Source: Bacillota bacterium (GTDB taxonomy: Bacteria > Bacillota > Sulfobacillia > Sulfobacillales > Sulfobacillaceae). From it: 64,000 nucleotides of DNA. Made by a program: the position numbers and the translations under genes. The notes beneath the pieces were generated by a model. That model saw only the letters and a list, made by a program, of their open reading frames with translations. It made no database searches and was not told the origin of the DNA. Of this stretch, positions 1-7,937 are shown in pieces. How positions within the stretch are numbered: the first letter of the stretch is position 1; each line of letters begins with the position of its first letter. The stretch spans positions 1 to 64,000 of the forward strand of contig JAIMBD010000005.1 in NCBI GenBank assembly GCA_023511625.1. Direction: 5' to 3'.

Positions 1-228
1 GAGTTTCCGAGGCGCCTTGCGCACGACGGTTCCCGCTGGGCCCGGTTCGGCCCACAACCGGTCGTCCCACTGTTCCATCGCGGCGGCCAGCAATAGTCGC
101 GCCGCCTGCTGACACAGGTCCTGCACCCCGGCTTCCAAGGCCGCGAAATCCCGGGCCGTCGTGAACAGCGGCCGGATCCCCTCCCTCAGGAGCAGGAGAA
201 TGTCCATCAGTTGCCGAATCGCCCACAT
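1..228 (-). CDS. ISLre2/UPF0236-type transposase, N-terminal part, cut by window start
   Basis: Reading the minus strand from ATG at 228 gives about 76 residues without a stop up to the window edge. The pattern is F.ALE..VQDL...AARLLLAAAMEQWDDRL, then a basic stretch ending in RKAPRKL. This resembles the N-terminal helical region of ISLre2 (UPF0236) transposases, just before the conserved T-FG-V-RRR segment, which would lie outside the window. An in-frame ATG at 252 is an alternative start. The catalytic part is not visible, so whether the gene is intact cannot be judged. It lies among other broken insertion sequences. Confidence 0.5.
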   Translation of the reverse strand, partial: MWAIRQLMDILLLLREGIRPLFTTARDFAALEAGVQDLCQQAARLLLAAAMEQWDDRLWAEPGPAGTVVRKAPRKL

Positions 229-355
229 CGCGAGACCTTCAGCCTTCCTCATTGATGTTGGTCACAGCCGAGGAGTTCGCGGGAATCCCAGGGATTCCCT
301 GCCGAAGGTCTCGCCGTTTTGACGATCCCTGACCTACGAAAAGTCTACACGCTCG

Positions 356-1603
356 GTGATCGGCTTGGAGGAAACCGCGACAGGCTGGCTCCTGACGGTG
401 GATGCGCCGCGCCCGGCCCACTATTCCCCCTGTGGTCATTCGGATCTGCACCGCCATGGGACCTTAGCGCCCCGCCGGGCGCCCCACGGGGCGGTGGGGC
501 TGCGGCCCGTGACGCTGACCTGGGTGCCGCGCCGCTGGCGCTGTGTCGCGTGTCGGCAGACGGTCTGTCCCCGGCCCGCGTGGCTGCGCCCGTGGCAGCG
601 GTGGACCCCCGCTGCGCAAGAGGCGGCTCTGATCCTGCTACGCGAGGCGAACTTTCGGAGCGTGGCGCGGCTCTTGGGCGTCACGGACAATCAACTGCGG
701 CGGCTCGTGGATCGCGTGGTGCCGAGGGCCGACACCACGTGGTGGGATCAGCCCGGCGACCTCGTCCTCAGCCTCGACGAGCATAGCTTTCGAGGTCAGG
801 ACTTGCTCATCACCGTAGCCCTGCACGCGCCGGAACGGCGGTTGCTCGCCATTTTGCCCGACGATCGCCTCCGCTCCTTGGAGACGTGGTTGGCCGCCAT
901 TCCCGAGGCAGTGCGGACCCGGATTCGCGCGGTCACCGTGGATCTCAAACGGGCCGATGCCCGCGTCGTGCGCCGCTGGTGTCCGGCGGCTCAGGTCCTG
1001 GCGGACCCGTTTCACCTCCTTCAGGACGCCAATCGCCGCCTCGACGAAATCCGGCGCCTCGAACAGGCCGAGGTCCGGACAGCCATTCCGCGCTGGCCGC
1101 TGGTCAAGGGCCACGAACACCTTACGCCGCGGCAACAGGCACAGCTCGGGGACCTTCTGGCCCGCTGGCCGGCTTTGGGACAACTGTATCACCTCAAAGA
1201 AGACTTACGAGCGTTGTTCCGCGCCCAGACTCCGGCGGAGGCGCGCCAGGCCTGGGAGCGCTGGATCCTCAATGCGGAGGCTTGCGACCACGCCGAAGGG
1301 ATGGTCTGGGCCCGGACAATCCGGCGTTGGTGTCGCGAAATCCAGGGCCATTGAACGCAGTCCCAGCGGCGGACCAACGGCCTCATTGACGGCTATCATA
1401 CCAAAATCAAGCAACTCAAACGGCTCAGCTATGGGTTTCGCAATCGGGACCGCTATCGCCGCAAGATGTTTCTGGGCTTCCTGCCCCTGACGGCGATCCC
1501 ACCAATTATTGACGTAGAGCCAGGGCGCTATTGCGCCAAGCCGATAATGTCTGTGTGGTGCTGGAAAAACCACCTGAGCTCATCGTCATGCAACGTCCGG
1601 TGA
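356..1603 (+). pseudogene. ISL3-family transposase interrupted by an in-frame TGA
   Basis: From GTG 356 the frame encodes a zinc-finger-like head (C-G-H ... RC-AC), an HTH region (RSVARLLGVTDNQLRRLV) and the DDE_Tnp_ISL3 core (LSLDEHSFRG, then DLKRADARVV and DPFHLLQDANRRLDE). The frame stops at TGA 1352-1354. The same frame continues immediately with the conserved ISL3 C-terminus (RTNGLIDGYHTKIKQLKRLSYGFRN) to a stop at 1601-1603. The lesion is therefore one nonsense codon, most simply TGG to TGA (W). The N-terminus is about 15 residues shorter than usual, so the left end may also be cut. A possible right terminus is the GGCTCTACGTCAAT sequence (minus strand) near 1508-1521. That reading is tentative. 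Confidence 0.85.
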
Positions 1604-2788
1604 TTTTTTCTGGATTGCTCTGTCTGGCGCTCCGGTGACGGATCCAGCCCCAGTTGTTGGCGTAATTGATCCCGGTGTTTGATTTCCCCCTCCGAAATGG
1701 TCAGGCGCTGCCAGCGCCGACTGGCCCGGTCTAATGTCCCAAAGATCAGCTTCAGGGCACTATGCTCGGTCCAGAACCGCGGAATGACCTTCGTCCGTCG
1801 CCGTTCTTCCTCGAAGGTGCGTTCGTAAGAGAGTCGTCGTGCGGACGTACTTGCGATGAGCGGGGGGGACCCGCAGATGGTTGAGGCGGGCTGCCAAGTC
1901 GTCTTCGAGGCTCTTAAGGGCGCTCGGATAGAGGGCCCCGAACGTATCCCGGAACCGCAGCACGGCCTGCTGGCCGTCGGTCAGCGTGGCCGCCTCCCGA
2001 ATTTGAGCGAGGTGGGCCTTAACCTCGGCCCGCGCGCGCTCCGGCACTTTGTCCAGCACGTTCCGAGCCTTGTGGGCCCAACAGCGGATGCGGAGACTCT
2101 GCGGCCAGACCTGTTCGATGGCGGCGATGAGCCCTGGCGCCCTATCACTGGTGATGGTCGTAGGCGTGCGTAGCCCCCGTTTGACCATATTGCGGAGAAA
2201 CTCCTGCCAGTTGTCATGGCTCTCGGTATTGCCCAGCGCCAGATGCAATCAAACGCGGCGCCCATCCCGACAAATCCCCCACGCCGCCAAGACCCCTTCG
2301 CGAGTGCGACCCGTGCGGCGGATGGGCTCAAAGACGGCATCCAGGAAGAGATACTCTACGGGAAACGGCCGCAGATCGCGGGCTTGAAACGCTTCAAAGT
2401 CGCTCCATAACGTTTCCGTGATCGCGCTGACCGGGGATTTCGTCAGCAGCCGTGTACCCGTCGCATCCGGAAACGCGTCTTCGATGTCGCGGGTCGAAAG
2501 GCCGCGGGCGGACATTTCCGTCACCAAGCGCTGCAGCACCTCCCGATGGCCGGTGAGAAAGGTCAATAAGCGCGATTCAAGGGGCTCGGCCGTGTTTCGG
2601 ACTGGGGGGACGTGCACCGACATCGCGCCTTCGGCGGTGGGGACCCGCTTGACCCGGTAGCCATTGCGATAGCCCCGCATCCGGCGCGGGCCGCGCCGGT
2701 AGTGCTCACGGCCCAGAAACGCCGTGACTTCGTGTTCGAGGAGTTCTTGCACGACGCGTTGCGCGCCCAGGGTCAGTAATGCGGTCAC
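1528..2788 (-). pseudogene. IS256-family (mutator) transposase with nonsense codon and frameshift
   Basis: The minus strand from about 2788 encodes an IS256 transposase: ALLTLGAQRVVQELLEHEVTAFLG, RGYRNGYR, then FLDAVFEPIRR with the first DDE aspartate. A TGA at 2249-2251 interrupts it, and the same frame resumes with LHLALGNTESHDNWQEF, TSDRAPGLIAAI (second Asp) and CWAHKARNVLDKVP. Near 1828 one extra base (TTACGAACG for TTAGAACG) shifts the frame. In the next frame the C-terminus reads on as ERTFEEERRRTKVIPRFW and ends at a stop at 1528-1530. The original start lies upstream of 2788: the frame stays open through QTIQQQIQQLLARGVEG but no ATG is visible. Two lesions make it inactive. Confidence 0.85.
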
Positions 2789-2917
2789 GACCGACCCGTC
2801 ACCTTCGACCCCCCGTGCAAGCAGTTGCTGAATCTGCTGTTGAATCGTTTGGGATGGTGGTATTCTAGACCTAGGTCTGAGCCTCCTAGATAGATGTAGC
2901 CGTACTTCTATCGTAGC

Positions 2918-3052
2918 TCAGGCCTCTTGCTTTTTACAGCAACCAGGAGACGTCATCCGGGCAATGGCCCGGTCACTCAATCCCAGTTCGTAGTGCAAGC
3001 GCAGAATCTCCCGCACGCGATGCACGGGTACTGCCCTCCCTTGTTGACGCAT
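2918..3052 (-). pseudogene. istA: IS21-family istA, N-terminal fragment
   Basis: ATG 3052 is preceded by a perfect GGAGGAGGT ribosome binding site. It opens a frame reading VPVHRVREILRLHYELGLSDRAIARM, the N-terminal HTH of IS21 transposases (VREVLRLRFELGLSQRQIAR). After about 35 residues the similarity stops and the frame runs into a TGA at 2918-2920. The junction near 2940-2955 is probably where the IS256 copy, on the same strand, inserted. The remainder of istA and istB is absent from the window. Confidence 0.7.
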
Positions 3053-3135
3053 GCCACGTGGTACCTCCTCCGGACCGAGTCATTCCAGGGATCTCCTAGG
3101 ACGGGTCCGGAGACGATCGTGCCGGCAATCCCTCC

Positions 3136-3200
3136 GGTGGTGGAAGGTTTTCGGAATGGTGGTGGCAGTCTCGGAATCGGTGGTGGAGGGTTTTCGGAAT
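3136..3200. repeat. Three tandem ~22-bp repeats at an IS21-type end
   Basis: Copies begin at 3136 (22 bp), 3158 (20 bp, degenerate) and 3179 (22 bp). Copies 1 and 3 are identical except for one base, with core GGTTTTCGGAAT, and the spacing is 21-22 bp. They lie upstream of the istA fragment, where IS21-family elements carry multiple repeats bound by IstA. The rest of 3053-3487 holds no gene that I can support. Confidence 0.6.
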
Positions 3201-3288
3201 CCGTGGCGGAAGTGGCACGCCCACACGTTGCTCCGACGATTCGACAGGAACCTGGTAGTTCTTGCGAAACGATCACGGAACGCGGCGG

Positions 3289-3317
3289 TTGACTCCCATC
3301 AAACCCTCACACACAAT
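3289..3317 (+). promoter_or_regulatory. Possible sigma-A promoter for the ABC exporter operon
   Basis: TTGACT at 3289-3294, a 17-bp spacer and CACAAT at 3312-3317. A second possible -10, TATTAT, lies at 3343-3348. Either would transcribe the adaptor-ATPase-permease operon that starts at 3488. This is sequence inspection only. Confidence 0.35.
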
Positions 3318-3487
3318 ACCTGAATCTACTGTTACTGTTCCGTATTATGGACCCCCCTGAATCCTAGCTGAAGGCGGGGATTCTTAAGGCTTTCGTAATG
3401 GATTGGCAACATTCCCTGCGCTATGCTGGTTGCGCAAGCATTGGTTCGAGATCCAAAGGATTTGGCATGGGCAGGGAGGGCTTCAAT

Positions 3488-5743
3488 ATGGCGGTGCGCA
3501 CTCCGTTGACAGGCAAGGTGGTGCCGTTCCGCTTCCGGCGGCTGCCGCATCGGTGGCTGTGGGGGGTGGGCATTGGCGTGGTGCTGGCCGGCGGTGCCGT
3601 GGCCTATTGGCGCACCCATATTCCGGTGTCGACGATTCCGCCAGGGGATCTCTACACGGTGGGGTACGCCGATGTGACCCAGACCATCACGGCCCCAGGG
3701 ACGTTGCAAGCGCCGCAACAGATTGATTTAAGCTTCTCCCAGACGGCGGGTCTTTCGTCGGCCAACGAGATCGTCACGGCCATCTACGCCAAGATCAACC
3801 AGCATGTAAAGGCTGGGCAGATTTTGGCCCGGATCTCCGATTCGTCCGTCTTACCGGAGGTGCAGTCTGCGCAGGCGGCAGTGAACAGCGCCGAGGCCAA
3901 TCTCCAGAAGGCGGAAGAGCCCGCCACGCCGCAGCAGATCGCGGTGGCCCAAGCGGCGGTGCAGGCGGCGCAAACTGCACTGCAAGGGGCAGAACGGCAA
4001 TATCAGGACGCCCTGGCGGTCTACAACGACCAGTTGCCGACGGAGCAGACCATCGCCCAAGCCGAGACGCAGGTGCAGCAGGACCAGGCGGCGTTGCAGG
4101 CGGCCGAGGCCAACGTGGCCGCGGCCCAGAACAAGCTGCAACAGGCCGAGGCCGGGGCCAGCACCTCCAGCGCCAACAGCCTGCCCGAGACCATCCAGAG
4201 CGACCAGCAGGCCTTGCAGGCAGCTCAGCAGCAATTGAAAGTGGACCAACAAACCCTGCAGAACGCCCAAACCAATCTTCAGAACGACCAGCAACAGCTG
4301 CAGCAGGACCAGCAGCTCTACGGGGCCTTGGCGGCCCAGTATCCCCAGGACGAGCAGGCCTACCAGCAGGCTTTGGAGAACTACAACTCGTGGAACGAGC
4401 AGGCCCATGCCGGCACCAACCCCTATTCCACGGTGTTGAGCAACACCCAGACCATCGCCAGCCAAGCCTACAGCGCCTATCAAACCCTGCAGTCCGACCA
4501 GTCCAAAGTCCAGTCGGATGAGACCGCAGTCCTGACCGCGCAGAAGGCCGTGGCTCAGGACCAAGCGCAGATCCAGGCCGACCAGGCCAATTTGACGGCT
4601 GCCCAGACGCAGTTGCAAAACCTGCAGGAGACCAATCCGCTTTCGGTGCAGGCGGCCCAGATCGCCTTGCAGCAGGCGCAGGCGTCCGAGGCCCAGGCGC
4701 AGGCCCAGCTCAACGGGGCGGAGACCAGTTTGAAGCTGGCTCAAGAGGTGGCCAACGACAAGGCCAGCGCCAAACAGACGCTCGACCAGGCCAAAAACGC
4801 GGTGGCGCAGGATGAGGCCGCCCTCCAGCAGGCGGAGGCCAACCTGGCCGAGACCGAGGCCCCACCCACGCCGGCCACCATCGCCGCCGCCCAGGCCCAG
4901 GTGCAGTCGGCTGAGGCCCAGCTCGAGTCCGCCCAGGCCACCGAGGCCGACACGGTCCTGCGCGCCCCCATCTCCGGAGTCATCGTGGCCTCGAATTACC
5001 AGCCTGGAGACACCATTTCGTCGAGTACGCCGGTGTTCGTGCTCGACAGCACGGTCAAGAACGGGCTCCAGATCAGCGTGGACGTGCCGGAGGCCGACAT
5101 CGGGCAGGTCCACGCCGGCGAGCCGGTGGAGTTCACCGTCCCAGCCTACCCCAACCAGACCTTCACCGGCACGGTACTGGAAGTGGAGCCTAATCCTGAG
5201 GTGGTCAACAACGTCACCGAGTACACCGTGCTGACGTCAGCCAACAACCCGAACGGCAAGCTTCTGCCAGGCATGACGGCAAATGTCACCATCGTCACCG
5301 GTACCGCGAAGCACGTCTTGGCCGTCCCCGCTGTGGCCATCCAGACCCTCGGCAATATCACCGGGGTCTACGTCAAGGCGCAGCCGGGTTCCACGCCCCC
5401 GCGGCGGTTTTCGGCCAACGGCTTCCACCGTCATGCCTTCTCGGGTTCTGGGGGGCCGCCGGCGGGCGGATTCGGGCCCGGCGCGGCAGCAGGAAGCGGG
5501 GCGCCGGCGGCAGGAAGCGGGGCCGCTCCCGGCGCGGCAGGGAGCCCCGCGTTTGCCGGAGCAGGTCGGGGCCTTCCGGCCGGCGTGTACTTCCAGCCCA
5601 TCACCACTGGGCTTTTCGGCAGCAACCTCGTGCAGGTGACGCACGGGCTTTCGGCGGGTGAACAGATCCTCTTGGTGCCGCCAAGTCAGTTGGCGGCGGT
5701 CACCCAAGGCGGGCCCGGACGGTTCCGCGGCGGACTTTTGTGA
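3488..5743 (+). CDS. HlyD/MacA-type periplasmic adaptor with very long coiled coil
   Basis: This 751-residue membrane-fusion protein belongs to an ABC exporter of the MacAB/YknXYZ type. It has a short cytoplasmic head, one N-terminal membrane segment (WLWGVGIGVVLAGGAVAYW, about residues 25-45), a first half-lipoyl/barrel part (ITAPGTLQAPQQIDLSF), then roughly 400 residues of Q/A-rich heptads forming a hairpin. The second lipoyl half (TVLRAPISGVIVASNY) and beta-barrel domain follow, and a G/A/P-rich low-complexity insert lies near residues 650-700. ATG 3488 was chosen because GGGAGGG lies just upstream; an in-frame ATG at 3398 has no such site. MacA relatives are usually 350-450 residues, so the hairpin is about twice normal length. 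The stop overlaps the start of the next reading frame, implying co-transcription. Confidence 0.88.
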   Translation: MAVRTPLTGKVVPFRFRRLPHRWLWGVGIGVVLAGGAVAYWRTHIPVSTIPPGDLYTVGYADVTQTITAPGTLQAPQQIDLSFSQTAGLSSANEIVTAIYAKINQHVKAGQILARISDSSVLPEVQSAQAAVNSAEANLQKAEEPATPQQIAVAQAAVQAAQTALQGAERQYQDALAVYNDQLPTEQTIAQAETQVQQDQAALQAAEANVAAAQNKLQQAEAGASTSSANSLPETIQSDQQALQAAQQQLKVDQQTLQNAQTNLQNDQQQLQQDQQLYGALAAQYPQDEQAYQQALENYNSWNEQAHAGTNPYSTVLSNTQTIASQAYSAYQTLQSDQSKVQSDETAVLTAQKAVAQDQAQIQADQANLTAAQTQLQNLQETNPLSVQAAQIALQQAQASEAQAQAQLNGAETSLKLAQEVANDKASAKQTLDQAKNAVAQDEAALQQAEANLAETEAPPTPATIAAAQAQVQSAEAQLESAQATEADTVLRAPISGVIVASNYQPGDTISSSTPVFVLDSTVKNGLQISVDVPEADIGQVHAGEPVEFTVPAYPNQTFTGTVLEVEPNPEVVNNVTEYTVLTSANNPNGKLLPGMTANVTIVTGTAKHVLAVPAVAIQTLGNITGVYVKAQPGSTPPRRFSANGFHRHAFSGSGGPPAGGFGPGAAAGSGAPAAGSGAAPGAAGSPAFAGAGRGLPAGVYFQPITTGLFGSNLVQVTHGLSAGEQILLVPPSQLAAVTQGGPGRFRGGLL

Positions 5744-5763
5744 TGACGCCGGAAGGGGGGCCG

Positions 5764-6498
5764 ATGGCCATGGACGCGCTCATCCGCATGGAGGCCATCA
5801 CCAAGGTCTACACCGTAGGCGACGAACCCTTGTGGGCACTGCGGGGGGTGTCGCTGCAGGTGATGCCGGGGGAGTACGTGGCCATCATGGGGCCTTCGGG
5901 TTCCGGGAAGTCCACCATGATGAACATCTTGGGGTGCCTCGACCGGCCCACCGACGGCCGGTATTGGTTTGACGGGGTCGATGTGGGTTCGCTCAACGAT
6001 GATGAGCTCACGTTGTTGCGCAACCAGAAGATCGGGTTTGTGTTCCAGAGCTTCAATTTGCTACCCCGCACCACGGCGCTTGAGAACGTGGAGCTGGCCC
6101 TTTTGTACGCCGGGGTGCGGGCGGCGGAGCGGCGGCGGCGCGCCATCGAGGCCTTGGAGCAGGTGGGGCTTGGGGACCGGCTGCACCACAAGCCCAACGA
6201 GCTTTCGGGCGGCCAGCAGCAGCGGGTGGCCATCGCCCGCGCACTCGTCAACCATCCGCGCCTGCTCTTGGCCGACGAGCCCACGGGGGCGCTCGACAGC
6301 CACACCTCGGAGGAGATTTTGGGGTTGTTTGAGGCCCTGAACGACCAGGGCCACACCGTTATCCTCGTCACCCACGAGCCCGACGTGGGCCAACACGCCA
6401 AGCGCATCATCCGCTTCCAGGACGGCCAGATCATCGCCGACCAGCGCAACGCCGAACGCCGCCGGGTGGTGGCCCAGGCCCAGAAGGGGGGGACATAA
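5764..6498 (+). CDS. ABC transporter ATP-binding protein, MacB/LolD/YknY type
   Basis: This 244-residue nucleotide-binding subunit is cytoplasmic and pairs with the FtsX-type permease downstream. It has Walker A GPSGSGKST, the Q-loop region GFVFQSFNLLPR, signature LSGGQQQRVAIARAL, Walker B LLLADEPTGALDS and switch histidine VTHE. ATG 5764 follows GGAAGGGGGG; an earlier GTG at 5740 overlaps the adaptor stop and is less likely. The gap to the permease is 2 bp. The family drives export of peptides, lipids or macrolides, and the substrate here cannot be inferred. Confidence 0.93.
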   Translation: MAMDALIRMEAITKVYTVGDEPLWALRGVSLQVMPGEYVAIMGPSGSGKSTMMNILGCLDRPTDGRYWFDGVDVGSLNDDELTLLRNQKIGFVFQSFNLLPRTTALENVELALLYAGVRAAERRRRAIEALEQVGLGDRLHHKPNELSGGQQQRVAIARALVNHPRLLLADEPTGALDSHTSEEILGLFEALNDQGHTVILVTHEPDVGQHAKRIIRFQDGQIIADQRNAERRRVVAQAQKGGT

Positions 6499-6500
6499 CG

Positions 6501-7718
6501 ATGCCCTTCACCGAGACGGTGCGCATCGCCCTTCGCGCCATCTTGACCAACAAGATGCGGTCGGCCTTGACCATGCTCGGCATCATCATTGGGGTGGCCT
6601 CGGTCATCATGCTGGCCGCCATCGGGAACGGCTCTTCCCTGCAGATCCGGCAGAACATCGAGTCCTTGGGGGCAAACCTCTTGCAGATCTCGCCCACGGC
6701 GGCCCGCGAGGGGGGCGTGAGCTTGGGCGCCGGCAGCCGGCCATCCTTGACCATGGCCGATGTCCAGGCCATCGCCCAGCAGGACACGGCCGTGGCGGCG
6801 GTGGTGCCGGTGCTTTCCATCTCCGGCCAGGTGGTCTGGGGCCCCAACAATTACGAGACCTCGATTCAGGGCACGACCTGGAATTACGGGCAGGTGCGGC
6901 CGACCCCCGTGGCCGAGGGCAGAAGCTTTACGCCGCAGGAGCAGGCGCAGAGCGCCACGGTGGCGGTGTTGGGCGCCACGGTGTTGCAAAACCTGTTCCC
7001 GCCGGGATTTAACCCCATCGGGCAGACCATCGAGATCAACCGGGTGCCGTTTACCGTCATCGGGGTGCTCCAGACCGAGGGAGCCACGGGGTTCGTCAAC
7101 CAGGATGACCGCATCATCATCCCCATCACCACCATGGAAAACGACCTCGACTCGGTGCCCTTCGTCAACCAGATCCTGGCCTCGGCCAAAAGCGCGGCCG
7201 ACATGAACCTGGCCCAGGCCGAGATCACCGCCACCTTGCGGGCGGACCACCACCTGGCGCCGAGTCAGGCCGACGACTTTCAGATCTTCAACCAGGCCAC
7301 GCTGCTGAGCTCTCTAAGCTCGGTCTCGGCCACGCTGACGGCGCTTCTGACCGGCGTCGCTGCCATCTCGCTCTTGGTGGGCGGGATCGGGATCATGAAC
7401 ATCATGCTGGTGTCGGTGACCGAGCGCACGCGCGAGATCGGGATCCGCAAGGCCATCGGGGCCACCCGCGGCATGATCCTCACCCAGTTCGTCATCGAGG
7501 CCGTCACCGTCAGCGCCTTGGGAGGGCTTCTGGGCGCCATTGTGGGGGTGGGGGGATCCGGCATCTTGGGCCGCCTCATGCACACCCCGGCGCCGGTCTC
7601 CGGCACCTCGGTGGCGGTGGCCTTCCTCTTCGCCCTTTTGGTGGGCGTGGTCTTCGGGGTCTACCCGGCGCGCAAGGCCGCGCTCTTAAAGCCCATCGAC
7701 GCCCTGCGCTTCGAATAA
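6501..7718 (+). CDS. MacB/YknZ-like ABC transporter permease
   Basis: A 405-residue permease with the MacB_PCD plus FtsX arrangement: first membrane helix near residues 20-45 (SALTMLGIIIGVASVIMLAAI), an extracytoplasmic domain of about 220 residues, then three helices at the C-terminus. The conserved motif GGIGIMNIMLVSVTERTREIGIRKAIGAT precedes the last helices (given here as family motif; key residues G-IG-MNIM and ER-REIG). It ends in the usual PIDALRFE. It is the third gene of the adaptor-ATPase-permease operon and is followed by an intrinsic terminator. Confidence 0.93.
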   Translation: MPFTETVRIALRAILTNKMRSALTMLGIIIGVASVIMLAAIGNGSSLQIRQNIESLGANLLQISPTAAREGGVSLGAGSRPSLTMADVQAIAQQDTAVAAVVPVLSISGQVVWGPNNYETSIQGTTWNYGQVRPTPVAEGRSFTPQEQAQSATVAVLGATVLQNLFPPGFNPIGQTIEINRVPFTVIGVLQTEGATGFVNQDDRIIIPITTMENDLDSVPFVNQILASAKSAADMNLAQAEITATLRADHHLAPSQADDFQIFNQATLLSSLSSVSATLTALLTGVAAISLLVGGIGIMNIMLVSVTERTREIGIRKAIGATRGMILTQFVIEAVTVSALGGLLGAIVGVGGSGILGRLMHTPAPVSGTSVAVAFLFALLVGVVFGVYPARKAALLKPIDALRFE

Positions 7719-7731
7719 AGGTTCTTTCGAG

Positions 7732-7756
7732 CGGCCCCGCCCCGGGGCCGTTTTTT
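7732..7756 (+). terminator. Intrinsic terminator after the ABC exporter operon
   Basis: A 7-bp G+C stem (CGGCCCC at 7732-7738 with GGGGCCG at 7744-7750) and a five-base loop are followed by six T residues at 7751-7756. Confidence 0.85.
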
Positions 7757-7937
7757 GTCGGGAACGAAGGGCGCGCGATCCAGTCCGTTCCGGCTTCAGC
7801 CATTCTTCAGGTTCCTGGAGCCTGGGGAAGCTCGGGCGGTTTCGCTACAATAGCCCTTGGTTTATTGCCCCAATTCGAGCAATCGTGTCCAGGGCCACGA
7901 AGGGTCCGGAAGCCCGGAAAGGAGTGAACGCATTCAC

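Noticed and set aside
356-2788. Possible alternative genetic code (TGA as sense)
   Set aside because: Many intact genes in the window end in TGA at the expected family C-terminus (for example 5743, 20255 and 23460), so TGA is a true stop.
3851-5113. Long leucine/glycine/arginine-rich open frame opposite the adaptor coiled coil (similar ones opposite 8037-9215 and 28109-29809)
   Set aside because: These arise because repeated CAG/GCC codons read as CTG/GGC on the other strand; they have no start signals or family similarity.
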